DNA of 64,000 nucleotides from Ascoidea rubescens DSM 1968. Taxonomy: Eukaryota > Ascomycota > Saccharomycetes > Ascoideales > Ascoideaceae. Where the stretch lies: NCBI RefSeq assembly GCF_001661345.1, contig NW_017962918.1, forward strand, positions 372,001-436,000, written 5' to 3'. This document shows positions 9,596 to 22,100 of this stretch, piece by piece. The translations under genes and the position numbers were made by a program. The notes under the pieces were generated by a model. It ran no database searches. It had not been told where the DNA came from and saw only the letters and a program-made list of their open reading frames with translations. Each line of letters opens with the position of its first letter. Within the stretch, counting starts at the first letter, position 1.

Positions 9596-10408
9596 ATGTC
9601 CTACGGTTCCCAGGCTGCCAAACGTTTGGCCGACAAGGTCATTTTCATCACCGGTGCTTCTTCCGGAATTGGGCAGGCTACCGCCAGAGAGTTTGCTTCT
9701 GCTGCCAATGGGCAGATCAAGTTGGTTTTGTCAGCCAGAAGACTCGATCGTTTGAAAAGCTTGAGTGACGAGTTGACTTCGTCGTACAAGAACATCAGCG
9801 TGTATTACAATGTGTTGGACGTGTCCAAGATTGCATCTATTCCAGTTTTTATTGACAGTTTGCCCAGTGAGTTTAAAGAGATTGATATTTTGATCAACAA
9901 CGCTGGTAAGGCCATTGGAGTGGACAAAGTTGGTTCGATTAAACAGGATGATATCAACGATATGTTTCAGACTAATGTGTTAGGGATGATTCAAGTTGTC
10001 CAGTCGATTTTGCCTGGAATGATTGAAAGAAAAAGAGGAGATATCGTTCAATTGGGGTCGATTGCTGGTCGAGAGCCATATCCAGGTGGAGCTATTTATT
10101 GTGCCACGAAGCATTCTCTAAGAGCATTTACGAGTGCATTGAGAAAGGAGGTTGTGAACTCGCCTGTGAGAATCATTGAAATCCAGCCAGGTGCAGTTGA
10201 AACTGAGTTTTCAAAGGTCCGATACTATGGCGATGAAAAGGCAGCTAAAAAGGTGTATGAAGGTGGCGAGCCATTGGTCGCTGAAGATATTGCAGAGTTG
10301 ATTGTGTTTTCATGTTCAAGAAGAGCAAATACTGTGATTGCGGAAACATTGGTGTTTCCAACTTGTCAAGCGTCTCCTTTCCATTACTATCGTGGAAAAG
10401 GGAATTAA
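9596..10408 (+). CDS. YMR226C: NADP-dependent 3-hydroxy acid dehydrogenase, short-chain dehydrogenase family
   Basis: A 270-residue classical SDR, closely matching S. cerevisiae YMR226C (267 residues), which oxidises serine, allo-threonine and other 3-hydroxy acids. It has the nucleotide motif TGASSGIG at 19-26, NNAG near residue 103, Ser155 in GSIAG, and the Y168-x3-K172 catalytic pair. The family-specific end, TLVFPTCQASPFHYYRG, is kept. The ATG at 9596 starts with MSYGSQAAKRLADK, like the relative. A longer open frame begins at 9293 without an ATG and is rejected. Confidence 0.94.
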   Translation: MSYGSQAAKRLADKVIFITGASSGIGQATAREFASAANGQIKLVLSARRLDRLKSLSDELTSSYKNISVYYNVLDVSKIASIPVFIDSLPSEFKEIDILINNAGKAIGVDKVGSIKQDDINDMFQTNVLGMIQVVQSILPGMIERKRGDIVQLGSIAGREPYPGGAIYCATKHSLRAFTSALRKEVVNSPVRIIEIQPGAVETEFSKVRYYGDEKAAKKVYEGGEPLVAEDIAELIVFSCSRRANTVIAETLVFPTCQASPFHYYRGKGN

Positions 10409-10713
10409 TATTGTAGAATTGTCAACTATACATTCCGATTCCGATTCCGATTCAATAGAACAGTAGATATATAAAGTAACCAATAGACGAGTATTGCAAG
10501 GTAAAGTAGAGTAAAGTAGAGTAAAGTAGAGTAAGGTAAAGAGATATTGGGACACACGTGGTTGATTACATAAACATTTTTTTGATTTTTTTTGAATTAA
10601 TTTATAAACTTAAAATGGAAATTAATAAATTACTTCATTTCATTACTTGATTCCTTGATTACTTTATTACTTTATTACTTTATTAATCATTAATTATTAA
10701 TTGACTGATTATA
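10409..10713. promoter_or_regulatory. GPN3 promoter region with simple repeats and a CACGTG box
   Basis: It contains ATTCCG repeats (about 10432-10453), AGAGTAA/AGTAGAGT-type repeats (about 10503-10540) and a CACGTG at 10555-10560, about 155 bases before the GPN3 start. The repeats sit on the terminator side of the preceding gene. Confidence 0.45.
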
Positions 10714-11604
10714 ATGTCGAGGGTGGGAGTGTTAGCGCTAGGACCAGCAGGAGCTGGGAAAAGTACATTTTGTAACTCATTAGTGGGCCATATGCAAAGC
10801 AATAAGAGATCGTGCTGTTTAATTAATTTAGACCCAGCCGCTGAGCAAACCGAGTATGAGTTTTCGATTGATATTCGAGATTTGATTTCGTTGAAGGATG
10901 TGATGGAGGAGCTCCAGCTTGGACCCAATGGAGGATTGATATACTGCTTTGAGTTTTTGTTAGAGAATCTCGACTGGTTGGATGAGGAAATTGGAGATTT
11001 TGAGGAGGACTATTTGATCATTGATTGTCCGGGACAGATTGAGTTGTATACACACATTCCTATATTGCCCAGGATCATTGAGCATCTACGGGACAACTTG
11101 AACTATTCGTTGTGTATAACGTATTTGATGGAGAGTTCGTTTATCATTGACAATCTGAAGTTTTTGTCGGGGACGTTAAGTGCAATGTCTACGATGATAT
11201 TGTTGGAGTTGCCGCACATTAACTTGTTGTCGAAGTTTGATTTGGTGAAGAATGAGTATAGTAGAAATTATATCAGGAAGTTTTTGCAGCCTGATCCGAT
11301 GTCGTTGATGTCGACGAGCTCAGTGAGTTCGAATTCGTTGAGCGAGATGATTGAAAAAGGGGAAGGAGAAGAGAAAGGGAAAGGGAAAGGGAAATATAAT
11401 TACAATGAGAAGTTTGAAAGATTGAATTTGGCGATTGGCAATTTGATTGAAGATTTTGGGATGGTTCAGTTTTTGCCATTGGAGTGCAAAGATAAGGATT
11501 CCATTGCGAACATTTTGAGTTACGTAGATGATATAACGCAATGGGCTGAGAATCAAGAGCCTAAAGAGCCCAAGGATGAAATTGAGGACGTTACAGAAGA
11601 TTGA
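10714..11604 (+). CDS. GPN3: GPN-loop GTPase 3
   Basis: A 296-residue GTPase of the GPN family, needed for nuclear import and assembly of RNA polymerase II. The P-loop GPAGAGKST lies at 10-18, LDPAAE at 39-44, and the defining GPN loop (GPNGG) at 70-74; [13 protein letters not shown] is the switch II region. It begins MSRVGV like yeast Gpn3. Compared with S. cerevisiae it has a low-complexity insert at about 197-235 with a Gly-Lys/Glu repeat. One codon, nt 11155, is CTG; the aligned S. cerevisiae residue, as I recall it, is Ser (see findings). The C-terminal [11 protein letters not shown] and [11 protein letters not shown] blocks are conserved. Confidence 0.95.
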   Translation: MSRVGVLALGPAGAGKSTFCNSLVGHMQSNKRSCCLINLDPAAEQTEYEFSIDIRDLISLKDVMEELQLGPNGGLIYCFEFLLENLDWLDEEIGDFEEDYLIIDCPGQIELYTHIPILPRIIEHLRDNLNYSLCITYLMESSFIIDNLKFLSGTLSAMSTMILLELPHINLLSKFDLVKNEYSRNYIRKFLQPDPMSLMSTSSVSSNSLSEMIEKGEGEEKGKGKGKYNYNEKFERLNLAIGNLIEDFGMVQFLPLECKDKDSIANILSYVDDITQWAENQEPKEPKDEIEDVTED

Positions 11605-12800
11605 GAAAGAAAGATAGGTAGTCTAGAGTAGATAATCGAGCAAGTAGAGTAAACAGAATGAACAATATATGAAAACAAAACAAAAAAAACAGGGGGAAGT
11701 TAAAACTGCTTTGTTGGCAAATCACGAAATTAAGGAGTCAAGACCTACGAGCAAGAAAAAAGAAATATGGAATATGGAATAGAGAATATGAAATAGAGAA
11801 TAGAGTATGAGAGCTATAGGGTGATAATTGTGGTTTTGAATCATGAACGATGATTAAAAAAGAAACATTTAAGGAAAGCGAAAGAGAAAGTGAAGAGAAT
11901 ATGACAAACAGGATAAATGTGACAACTATAATTTCAACGAAAACGATTAGTGGAAAAAAGTTTAGTAAGAAAAAGTATATAACGGATTACTAATCAGAGG
12001 CTGGAATAAAAAAGCAGTGTGGGAAGCGTAAAAATGCTCGAATCCTAATGAAAAGCAGAGCAGTTAGCAGAATAAAAGATAAGCAGCTTTGGCAATGTGT
12101 GGGATTAGCAGGAAGCATGGGCAGCAGATAGTCAGATACAGGGGAAGGCATGAGTGCTCTTCCAGAATGTGTCATGGCAATAGCACTTCATTCTCCAAAA
12201 CGAAGATCAACAGTCCTTCATCCAAGCAAAAAAAGCAGGTTGATTGGGCCCAATTAGGCTCGAGAGGTGTATTTTAGGGAAGTGGGTTGCGAGCACAGGG
12301 CTCTGTAGACCGCTTTTTGGCCGTCCTTTTCGACCGCTGGATCAACCCGGCCTTTTAGTCCGCTCTTTTAGTCCGGCCTCAACCCTCTCCCGTCTGTTAT
12401 CAAAACGATCTTCTTATCGAAAGCATCTGCATTGAGTGCCTCGCCAACATGCCTCCCCAGCAGAGGAAGCACACGCAGCAGAAGCAGCAGAAGGAGAGCA
12501 GCACAACGACCCTTCCCCTCCGGTCCCAGCTCTTCTAGCGCTGCTCCCTCTGCCCCTGCTCCCACGTCGAGCCACTGAATCGCACCCCCAGAGGCTGCTA
12601 GCGCTGCAGCTGCTTCTCGCTCGCAGCGCAGGCCTCTGGGTGTTTGCTTCTGCTGGGCCTTCAACCTCCCTCTGGATTCTCTTCCTGCTCTTATCTCTCT
12701 ATCTCCTCTTGCTCTCTTCCCCTGGCACTACAAATGCCCTCGATATCCCCTGTTTTTGCTTTTGTTTTTCTGTCTCTGCACTCCCATCTCTCTTCCCACA
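11605..12800. promoter_or_regulatory. HAP1 upstream region with a GC-rich island
   Basis: About 1.2 kb. The first 600 bases are AG-rich on the + strand. From about 12240 to 12720 the sequence becomes GC-rich, with TTGGGCCCAA at 12245-12252, two direct copies of CTTTTAGTCCG (about 12351-12377) and CAGCGC-type words, then a C/T-rich leader up to the HAP1 start. Overlapping open frames here are side effects of composition. Confidence 0.5.
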
Positions 12801-14414
12801 ATGGTCTCTGGCTCGCTCCACTCCTCACTTCCTCTCAAGAGAAACAGCTCTTTGGCTGACTTGACCACCACCAATATCGCTCACTCCTCCTCTGCACTCA
12901 ACAGGAACCCCATCTCTCTTCCCTCTGCCTCCACAAAATCACACTCCTCCTCTGTTCCCTCTGCTGCACCCCAGCCTGCGAAAAAAAACCCAGCAAAGAA
13001 ACCCAGGAGAAACAGAGTGCCCATCTCTTGCACCATCTGCAGAAGAAGAAAGGTCAAATGTGACAAAAAAAGACCTGTATGTTCAACCTGTGTCAAAACT
13101 GGTGTTCCCCATCTATGCCACTTTATTGATCCTCCATGGGCCTATCCAGACGAATCCCTACTAAGAAACTACAACAATACTTCTTCCATCACCACCTCTA
13201 ATTCCAATCACAAAATATCCACCACCACTATTACTAATAACAATAACAATAATAATAACAACACCACTAATAACAATCATGATAATGGCAAACACAAACT
13301 AAACCAAAACTTACCTGATGCTGAAAAATTGGAAAAAGATAAAGAAATTGAATCTCTTAAAAAGCAGATTAACGACCTCAAACAGCAGCTACTATCCTCA
13401 AACATAAACTCTTCTTTGTCTTTACCAGTCGCTTCAAACGATTTAAATACCAACATGAACATAAATAACATGGCTATGACTATGAACATGAACATGGACA
13501 ATATCAACAACATGAACAATATAAATAATATAAATAATATGAATAATATGAATAATATGAATAATATGAATAATATGAATAATATGAGTAATATGAGTAA
13601 TATGAATAACATGTCCAACATCACCAGCATAACCAACATGAACGATATTAACAATATAAACAACATGAACAATATGAACAATATAAACAATATAAATAAT
13701 ATGGGTATGAACAACATCAATAACATGAACATGAACAATATGAACAATATGAACAATATGAATATGAACATGAATATGAATAATCTTAACAACATCAATA
13801 ACTTAGGTGCAATCACCAATATCAATAATCTCAACAACATGAACAATATGAACAGCATGAACAACATGAACATGAACATGAACATGAATAATCTTAACCT
13901 CAACACCCTTCATCTTAACAACCTCAACAACCTAAACAACATCAATCTTAACAACATCCTACTTAACTCTCCTATAGACCTACAACTTGACAAGAAAAAC
14001 TTCATCAACTCAATCAAATCTCTAAAAATCAAAAACCTAAAAGAATTCTCCTTAACTTCAAACAAACATTTCAAATTCTTTGGTCTAATCAACTGGCTAA
14101 ATCTAATGAGATTAGACTTCTTTGCTAAATTACTATGGTTTATCATCTTTAAAAAATTCAGCTTTTTCTTCAATAAATACATTCTCAAAAAATTGAAGAA
14201 AAAAAACTTAAACAAACCCACTTCTGATACTGATAATACAAACACTAAAATCCCTCCAACTTCAACAAAAAAATGCCCATTCCAATTCCATAACTCTTCC
14301 TCAATTTCAACTCCACTTTCAAATTCAAATTTAAATTTATCTCCTTCAGTTGATCCAGATTTCTCAATATCTTCCTTTATAACTTCTCCTGATAACTCAA
14401 ATAATAATAATAAC

Positions 14415-14488
<74 letters not shown>

Positions 14489-17400
14489 TAATAATAAAAA
14501 TAATAATAATAATAAAAATAATGACGAAAACTTATCGTCAAAGTTTACTCCTTCCACAGCTGCAAATGAAAACTTTATTGATAATTTATTCACAACCAAA
14601 AATGACTTGGACGACTTGAATAACCAAAACTATCAAATGGACCAAAAAGAAATCGATTTCACAAATCTTTATAATAAAAAATGGAACATAAATAATCTAA
14701 GCCAAAATTCTGTTCCTTTAAAGAAAAAAAAATCTTTCTTAAACTCTTCCTCAAAAAATAACTTGAAACTGAAATTAAATATAAATTTTAAAAATAAAAT
14801 GGATCCATCTGATCAAATAAACCAAATAAATCAAATAGACCAAACAAATCAGAATAGCGTAATAAATCAAAATAACATAATAATCCAAAACAATTCTCAA
14901 AACAATTATCAAAACAATTATGAAAATATCTCTCGTTGTCCCTTCATGTCCTCAAACTTGCAAAACTCATATAACCTCCAATGTCCTATCATCAAGAATC
15001 CAAATCTTGATAGTAATAAAAATCCCGAGGATTTTATTAGAGAACTACCCCAAATATTTTCTTCCAATATTGATTCTATTCCAATGAAACCTCATGGAAG
15101 AACATTTTCTCAGGAATTCTCCACAATAACTGACGAACTTGACCCAAGCAAAATTATTAATAATCTTGATAATAGTGTCAATTTGATATCAACTGTTCCT
15201 ACCATGGAATCCAAAACTGCAAACATGATCATTGAAAACGTTGTCACAAATGAAATAAAAAATAATATAATTGAGCCGAATGTTTGTCCGTTGATGATGG
15301 GTGATGCAAAAAAAACATTTAGAAACTTCACTAACGATGGCTCATTTATTTGTCCAGTTGTTGGCTGCTCTAGTAACAAAAAAAAGACCTCAAAAAATAA
15401 CAATAATGATAATGCATTAAACACTAAAAATACAGTGGAAAGTACAAACGATATCACAAGTAATCTTGCTCAAAGTGTAAATAACAGCGGCAATATTGAT
15501 ATTAATACTAAAGATCAATCAACTAGAAATAAGTCCAGGGAATTTATCGAAAGACTTAATTCCTCCAAAAAATCAATCTCTTCTACCCCTAGTCCAGGAA
15601 CTGTTTTACAACTAACTTCAATGAAAACACAAAAGCTTAAAAGTTATTTGGCGATTAACCAAATCAAACATCTTGAAACTTCTTTACCATCAAAAAAAGT
15701 TGTTTGGCTATTGATAGACAGGTTTTTTAAAATCCTCTATGTCTATATTCCTTATGTTGATGAGATTGATTTTAGAACTAGAATCAAACTATTAATTGGT
15801 GACAGACATGATCAGCATCAAAAAATCCAATTTAAAGAATATTATATAACAAATCCAAATGCAAAAGGCAAGCAAAAACACAAAACCTTTAAATATACGC
15901 CAGATGACTACGCATATCTTGGAATTTTGCTTGTAATGCTAAGATTGTCATGGTTGACTTTGCCTTGTAATAATGTGAATCTCCATTTATCTAATGAAAT
16001 TAATGATAAGAAAAAAATGAATGCTTATATGAAGACAAACAAAGAAGACTCAAAATTTATTAGAATATTGTCTAAACCTGAAAATGTTATTCATCTTAGT
16101 TTGATAGACTCATTAAGGCACTGTTTTTCAAAGATTAATTTGCTCTCCCAAACCTCAATTCCAATTATTCAAGTATCTTTGTTTATGAAATTGTATTTTC
16201 AGTATGCACCAGAGGATGGTGATGGTTCTGATGGCTCTGAATCATCCATATTCTTAGGCACCTTAATACAAATGGCAATGAGCATTGGAATCCATAGGGA
16301 TCCAACTAGCTTTGAGAATTTTGAGCCAAAAGGAGTTGATATCAATAAGAATGATAGCAAAGACCATAAAGACAGATCGGTTCATTTATGGAGAAAAATA
16401 TGGTATAAATTGATTGATTTAGATACTAGACAAAGTTTTATGCTAGGATCACCTAAAATTATTAGTTTTGAGACAATAAAATTCTCTGACACCAAACTTC
16501 CTTCCTCAAATTTTGATTTTATTAAGGAAGATCCAAGAGAGCTTGAAGTTGTGGAAAATATTAAAATACAATATTCCATTAACAAGATAATTTCTGAAAC
16601 CATGATTGAATTATTGAGAATTGATAGAAATCTTACCATTTCAGAGCTTGATGATTTGATAGAGAAAATAAAAGGACATATATCTTTGGGTAAAAGCAAT
16701 TCGAGTAGCGATTGTTTATTAGAGAGAGACTCCTTATTGGTGAATAAAACCATTGATGAACCACTATATAAGGCGTCTTCAAGAGCAGTCAAGTTTGAAT
16801 TGTATTTACAGATGAATTTGTTTATTTTTCTTTTAAATTATACGATATTTATTCAACTAAATCTAAGAAAAAGTCCCTATATTGAATTATTGTACAAGAA
16901 TAGCAGCAGCAGCAAAACTTCGTTTTATCACGAAGAGTTTAATAAGTTAATAAATCAATACGATCAGTCTTCATTGAATTCAGCATTTGAGAATTGCCTC
17001 ATCTCTCGAAAAGTTCTTGAAGAATCAAACAAAATATTTGGAACTGGTGCTGATTTGATATTGAACCCATTGGTTTTGTTAACCTCTCATAGGTCGTTGC
17101 AATTTATAATAAGTGTCATTGTGAAAATAAAATGTTATCCATTTATTGAAAAATTGAAATCCAAAATACCCCATGAGGAATTGTTTGAGACAGACCATCA
17201 AGAAAAAATTAAAACATCCGAAAACAATGACAATAGTATAAAATTTACATCCTATCATGGATATGATATTCCAGTATTGGATTATTCACAGAGCAAATCT
17301 CCCGAATTACCAATTGCATTGATTGATAAATTAGAAGCATTTCAAAAGGTAATAGACAACTTAAGTTTTAAGTATTATTATGCCTGGAGAATGTCAAAAT

Positions 17401-18314
17401 CTATGAAGTTTTTTATTCTTTTACTAAAACAAAACGATCAGTTTTTGCTTCAGGATTTGACTCCAATAAGTGAACAAAACCTTACAGAAAATGGAAGTGA
17501 AATCAACATGTCAAATTTGAATGCTATAGGAAATAACCCCATGTTTAATAAATCCATTGAAAAATGTCCATTTTATAAGGTTGAGGTTAAAGGATTTGGA
17601 ATTAAAACCGAACCTGGCTGCAATAAAGAATCAAGTTTTTCTTTTATATCACATCAAAAGCAGTCACCAATCACTCCTCAAATAACTGAAGAAAAGGTAA
17701 CTGGACTTGATTTGGTGTCCTCTCAAAATCCCCAAAGCTTACACAATTATAACAACGCATTTAATGACAATCTAAACAACGGTTTGTTGAACTTTGATAG
17801 TGAAAAAAACAGCATTCTGAATATCAATGGAAACAATGATCTGGCAATTGTCATGAGCTCAAGTGTGTTTGAGCCAGCTCCCCAGTATAATTCAAATCAG
17901 ATTATTTCATTGAATACTTCCATAAATATGACAAACAACAACAGTGATCAGTATTTCAACAATTTCCAGAATTCAAGCAGTACAAGTCTCATAAACACTG
18001 CTGACATTAGAGAGTTCAATATTGGGGCTGATCTTGAAATGAAACATGTTCCCAACCTGAACGTTCTTGATATGAATCAAAATAATAGTATGGTGGGAAA
18101 TCTATCATTAGATTTACTATTCAACGATCCCAATAATTTTTTTTCGGGCATAAATAATGATGTTTTGAGTTTGAATAATGAGTTGTTTTCTCCATTATCG
18201 TCCTCTTTTGAGACCATTCTTGAAAATCATTTATCGGAAACTAAGTATGATAAAGCAATTTTTGGGCCAGTAGCCAGTGATAACTCAAAAGAACAGCCCA
18301 AAAAGAACAGTTAA
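12801..18314 (+). CDS. HAP1: Heme-responsive Zn2Cys6 transcription factor Hap1
   Basis: An 1,837-residue homologue of S. cerevisiae Hap1 (about 1,500), which activates respiratory, sterol and oxygen-response genes when heme is bound. The Zn2Cys6 cluster has Cys77, 80, 87, 94, 97 and 106, with the Hap1-like [14 protein letters not shown] and [11 protein letters not shown] coiled-coil dimer segment follows (about 175-200). Heme-regulatory Cys-Pro motifs lie at C492 (KKCPF), C713 (RCPF), C728 (QCPI), C829 (VCPL), C851 (ICPV) and C1589 (KCPFYK); the last sits where Hap1 HRM7 does. [16 protein letters not shown] block (about 432-446) matches the Hap1 repression module. It is swollen by an Asn-Met repeat (about 220-375) and a poly-Asn run (about 533-573). 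The ATG at 12801 is the first in frame. Confidence 0.93.
13486..13905 (+). repeat. Coding Asn-Asn-Met repeat in HAP1
   Basis: Many AATAATATG / AACAACATG units encode an Asn-Asn-Met/Ile pattern of roughly 140 residues. It is a coding repeat and likely varies in length between strains (inference). Confidence 0.85.
14398..14522 (+). repeat. AAT microsatellite encoding poly-Asn in HAP1
   Basis: A near-pure (AAT)n run with a few AAA interruptions, encoding about 35-40 Asn with scattered Lys. Confidence 0.9.
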
Positions 18315-18739
18315 GTAGTGAGGAATAATGTATTTATCAATTTTGATCATTTATTTCTTTTTAATTTTTCTTTTCCAATGTTTATAGATCAAATACACTT
18401 TAGATAGGTAAAACCATGAGAATAAGTAGTTTATACTTATACTAAAATGCTAATATTTATTTAAATGCAATAATATCCGTGATATAATATATAAAAATTC
18501 AACCCTAAAAATCAATAGAACAACTAGACTATAAAATATAAAATATGCAATATACAATATACAATATACAATATACAATATGTATCAAATGTATGAACTA
18601 AAAAGAATGGAGAAACAATAGGAAAAAAATAACAAAAAAAAGACTTTAGAGTGCTCTGTACAAACTGCGAAAATTTTGTTTGTCAATTATTTCAGAGTCC
18701 TTCTGGGTTTTAAGCAATAAGCTAAATCTAGCTAGATTA
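18315..18739. other. HAP1 3' flank
   Basis: AT-rich, with short CAATATA-type repeats at about 18547-18585. No gene seen. A likely polyadenylation region for HAP1 and for the decayed fragment that follows on the other strand. Confidence 0.4.
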
Positions 18740-19110
18740 ATATTAAACTACCTTCTGAGATCGACAAGTTGAAATCGTTGAGTAAAACTTTAAAAAAATC
18801 CATTAGATATACCGAACAAGTCTCGCAATTTAGGCCTGAGTAAAAAGAAAATATTTCCTTGTTTTCAGTTAAACAATTGGAAAAAGTTTTGTCTTCATAT
18901 AGTTCTGTTTTCTTCTACAAGTTGATGAGCAGAACAAGTAAGTTAAATGCAAGTTCTTTACAAAAAGAGAATTGGGATGTGAATCCCGGCACAAATGTTT
19001 CAGGAACATCCTTTTCTAAAACTTTGTCAACAATGTTTTGTTTTCAGAATATGGTTTTCTCCAGTAGATTTCTTTAATTTTCCTATTTCTAATTGTTGAT
19101 TTGGTTTTAA
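18740..19110 (-). pseudogene. Possible decayed gene fragment, unidentified
   Basis: The minus strand shows protein-like stretches in neighbouring frames. One contains KVLEKDVPETFVPGF and KELAFNLLVLLIN; after an in-frame stop it resumes as KKTELYEDKTFSNC and DFFKVLLNDFNLSISEG, ending at a stop near 18740. An upstream piece, EIYWRKPYSENKTLL, lies in another frame. No single intact frame covers it and I see no splice signals that would rescue it. I do not recognise the family. The alternative is chance: AT-rich DNA yields plausible short frames, and a 72-codon frame also exists on the other strand. Confidence 0.35.
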
Positions 19111-19140
19111 ATCTAAAAAATTGGCGTCAGATCAGGATCT

Positions 19141-22100
19141 TCAAGGTTGTTTTTTTGCCAAAGTTAATTTTTTCGAAGATGTTTTTTGATAAGATTCTTT
19201 TTTTGTAGGAGAGGCTTTTGAATAAACTTTTTCTTTCTTTTTATTTTTTTTTTCAGGAGGAGGGATTTCAACTAACTCCTTAAAAAGCTTTTTTGTTTTG
19301 ATAAGCTTTTTTGCCTTGATTAATCTTTGTTTGTATTCCTTTTTAGCTTTGTAAGAACTTTCTGGGTCGGAAGACAGCCCATCGTAGAAGTGGGTGTGTT
19401 TAAGTGTATCTCTTGGCCTTAATTTGTTTATTATTGGAATTGGATAATCAGTGATTTGGAAAGGATGTTCTTCAGCGAGAGCAAAAAAATGGTCTTTAGT
19501 TTTTTCGTCACTTTCTAAATACCTAATTGTTATCTTTAGTTTATTGTCAATTAACAATTTAAGATTATTTTTGTAAATATGATTGATATTAATATCAGTT
19601 AAACCCCAAAAATAATTGCTCTCACAAGGATCTTCTCTGAAATTGTTAATATTACTAATTGAGTTATTTTCATCATTATTAACATTTTCTGTCTGTGGTT
19701 CTGAAAAACATAAAAAATATTTTTCAATTTCTTGACCAGCTTGATCGTCAGTACTGAGAGAAGATAATGGTTTGAATGTTTTATTTTGATTTTTTGTTTG
19801 CAAAATTAAAGACAAATTTTTATTATGATCATATTTTGTAATTTCAGATGTAGAACCATCAAAGGCCGATTCAGCAATTTCATTTATAAAGTCAACACTT
19901 TTGGTTTCAGAAACATTATTTTCACCTTCAGGTATATCTTGTGTCACCTTTTTAAGGTTTCTCTTTATATTACTTTCCTCAAACTGCTCTTTTTTTACTA
20001 CTTCCTGTCGAGTTAATAGAATTTTTTTCTTAATAACCATTTTCAGAATTCTAAGTTCATTTTTCAAATCTTCACTGCGCTCAATTGTTTTTTCACTTAA
20101 TGGAATATCTTCATTGCCAAAAAAATCTTTCAGATTAATATTTTTAAAAAATCGTTTCAGATTAAAAATATTATTCAGCTCATTTAACTCAATTGGTTCA
20201 TTCGGCTTATTCAGCGGATTGACACAAACAACTGGAAGTCCTAATTGGCTATCCAGAGGTTTATTCTCAACTAAAACTTTGCTTTTTTTATGATTATGAT
20301 TGTATTCAGTTTTTCCTTGTATTTTGGGTTCTGCTATTTCAAAGTTTCTCCTTTTGGCTTCGACTTCTAAATTTTTTAGACTAAAACTATTATCACCAAC
20401 TATCTGGGAGATCTTATTTTCGATATTTATTCTCTTATGCAAGCTTTCATTATCTTCATCAATAACTTTTTCATATAACGGTTTCTTTAATGGTTCTTTT
20501 ATTATCTCATTCAATGGATTATCTATAGTTTTATTTACTGGTTTGTTCATTTCCTTTGTATCCGCTTCATTATTTTCTTCGATATCTTCTCCTTTATTCA
20601 ATTCCCTATCTGTTTCTTTATTCAATTCTTTATTCATCTCTTCATTTACCTCTTCATTTGTCAAGTTATCTTTAGAAGTTTTCTCATCATTGTCTTTTTT
20701 TTCTATTCCAGATAATTCAGCATCATCACTATCCTGAGGAGACAAAGAACTTAAGTAGTCTTCCATTTCAACTATTTCAACGTCATCATCTTCAAGGTTT
20801 TCATTTTCATCTGAAACTGAAGTCACAGACTCTCGATTAACATTCCCGGTATCAACCTGGAGTTTCTGTAATTTGAAAAGTAAATCTCTTAGCTCTATTC
20901 TCAGTTCCTTCCTTCTATTAGCATTAAAAAACGAAATTTTAGAATAATAGGTTGGCTTAATAGTGTTCCATAACTTCATACATCCCTTATGGTCTTCAAG
21001 AAATCGTCTAACATTAAAAATAACATGAATTCCACAATCATTAGAATTGTTTTGTCTTGGAACTACTGACTTCCTAAAGTTGATATTTTTGTATTCAATA
21101 TCTTTATTTCTTGTTTCTCTCCCATATTGACAAATAAATTCTCTCAATGGTTTTGATATATGTTTATGTTGTTGACCCAAAGAATCAAAAACATATATAA
21201 TACACTTTCCGTCTTTCAATAAAGCAGGTAACCCTGTTATTATTATGCAATACCAATGCTGCGCTTCATTAATCGGCAAGATTATGTACTTGAGAGAAAA
21301 TAAATCAATTTTGCTAACCCATCTTTTCATATTGTGATAATAATTGTTATCTGTAGTCCCAATCAACTTTGAGAAAAAAAATGTTGTGAAAACGTGAATT
21401 TGATCTTTTTTAAAGAGATTGGCTTTAACAGCCTGTTCAACATCATATTTCAAAAAAAAATCAATTAATGAATCGTTAATCCACTCATGGCTATACAAAC
21501 ATTTGAAATCAGAATTACCAATAGTCATCGATTTATTATCATCAAACTTGTAGTCTAAAGAAGGAAAAAATATCTCATCTGGTTTACGTTTCTTGAAAAC
21601 CTTAGAAGATTCATTAATAGTTTGATTTTTGCGGGTCTCAATATCTTCTGTATACCCAGTAGTTATTTTTGTCAAACTTCTAGTTACTCTAATATCCAAA
21701 GCTCCCGTATAAATTGATTTTAAGGAATTTAGTTCATTATTTAACTTGACCCTTTTTTCTGAATTAATTGGAGTTCCTGTTTTTCGTTTTTTTGAGGAGT
21801 TCTTTGTACTTAACGAAAGTAAATTTTTATTGTTAAAAGTTGACGGCTGTCGCAAAATTTGAGAGAAACCATTCTTATCATTGTTAACATCACTACACGT
21901 AATTTCAAAATTAAACTTTGAACTTTTTTCCTTATTTGATGAGCCATTCAAATCATAGAGTTTCCGCAAAAATGAATCAGTTCTATTTTCAGAACTGGAA
22001 TCATTTAGTGATAGCATTATTGACTCAAAACTTTTAGAGTTGTTAGTATTTAGAGCCTGAAATTTTTGCTTTATTGAATCACAAATTTGATATTGAGTCT

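Noticed and set aside
12368-12864. Frames of 98-142 codons on both strands upstream of HAP1
   Set aside because: Ala/Leu/Ser low-complexity products of the GC-rich island and C/T-rich leader; they overlap the HAP1 start in other frames.
13277-14599. Long antisense frames of Leu/Phe/Met across HAP1 repeats
   Set aside because: Mirror images of the AAT and AATATG coding repeats on the other strand.
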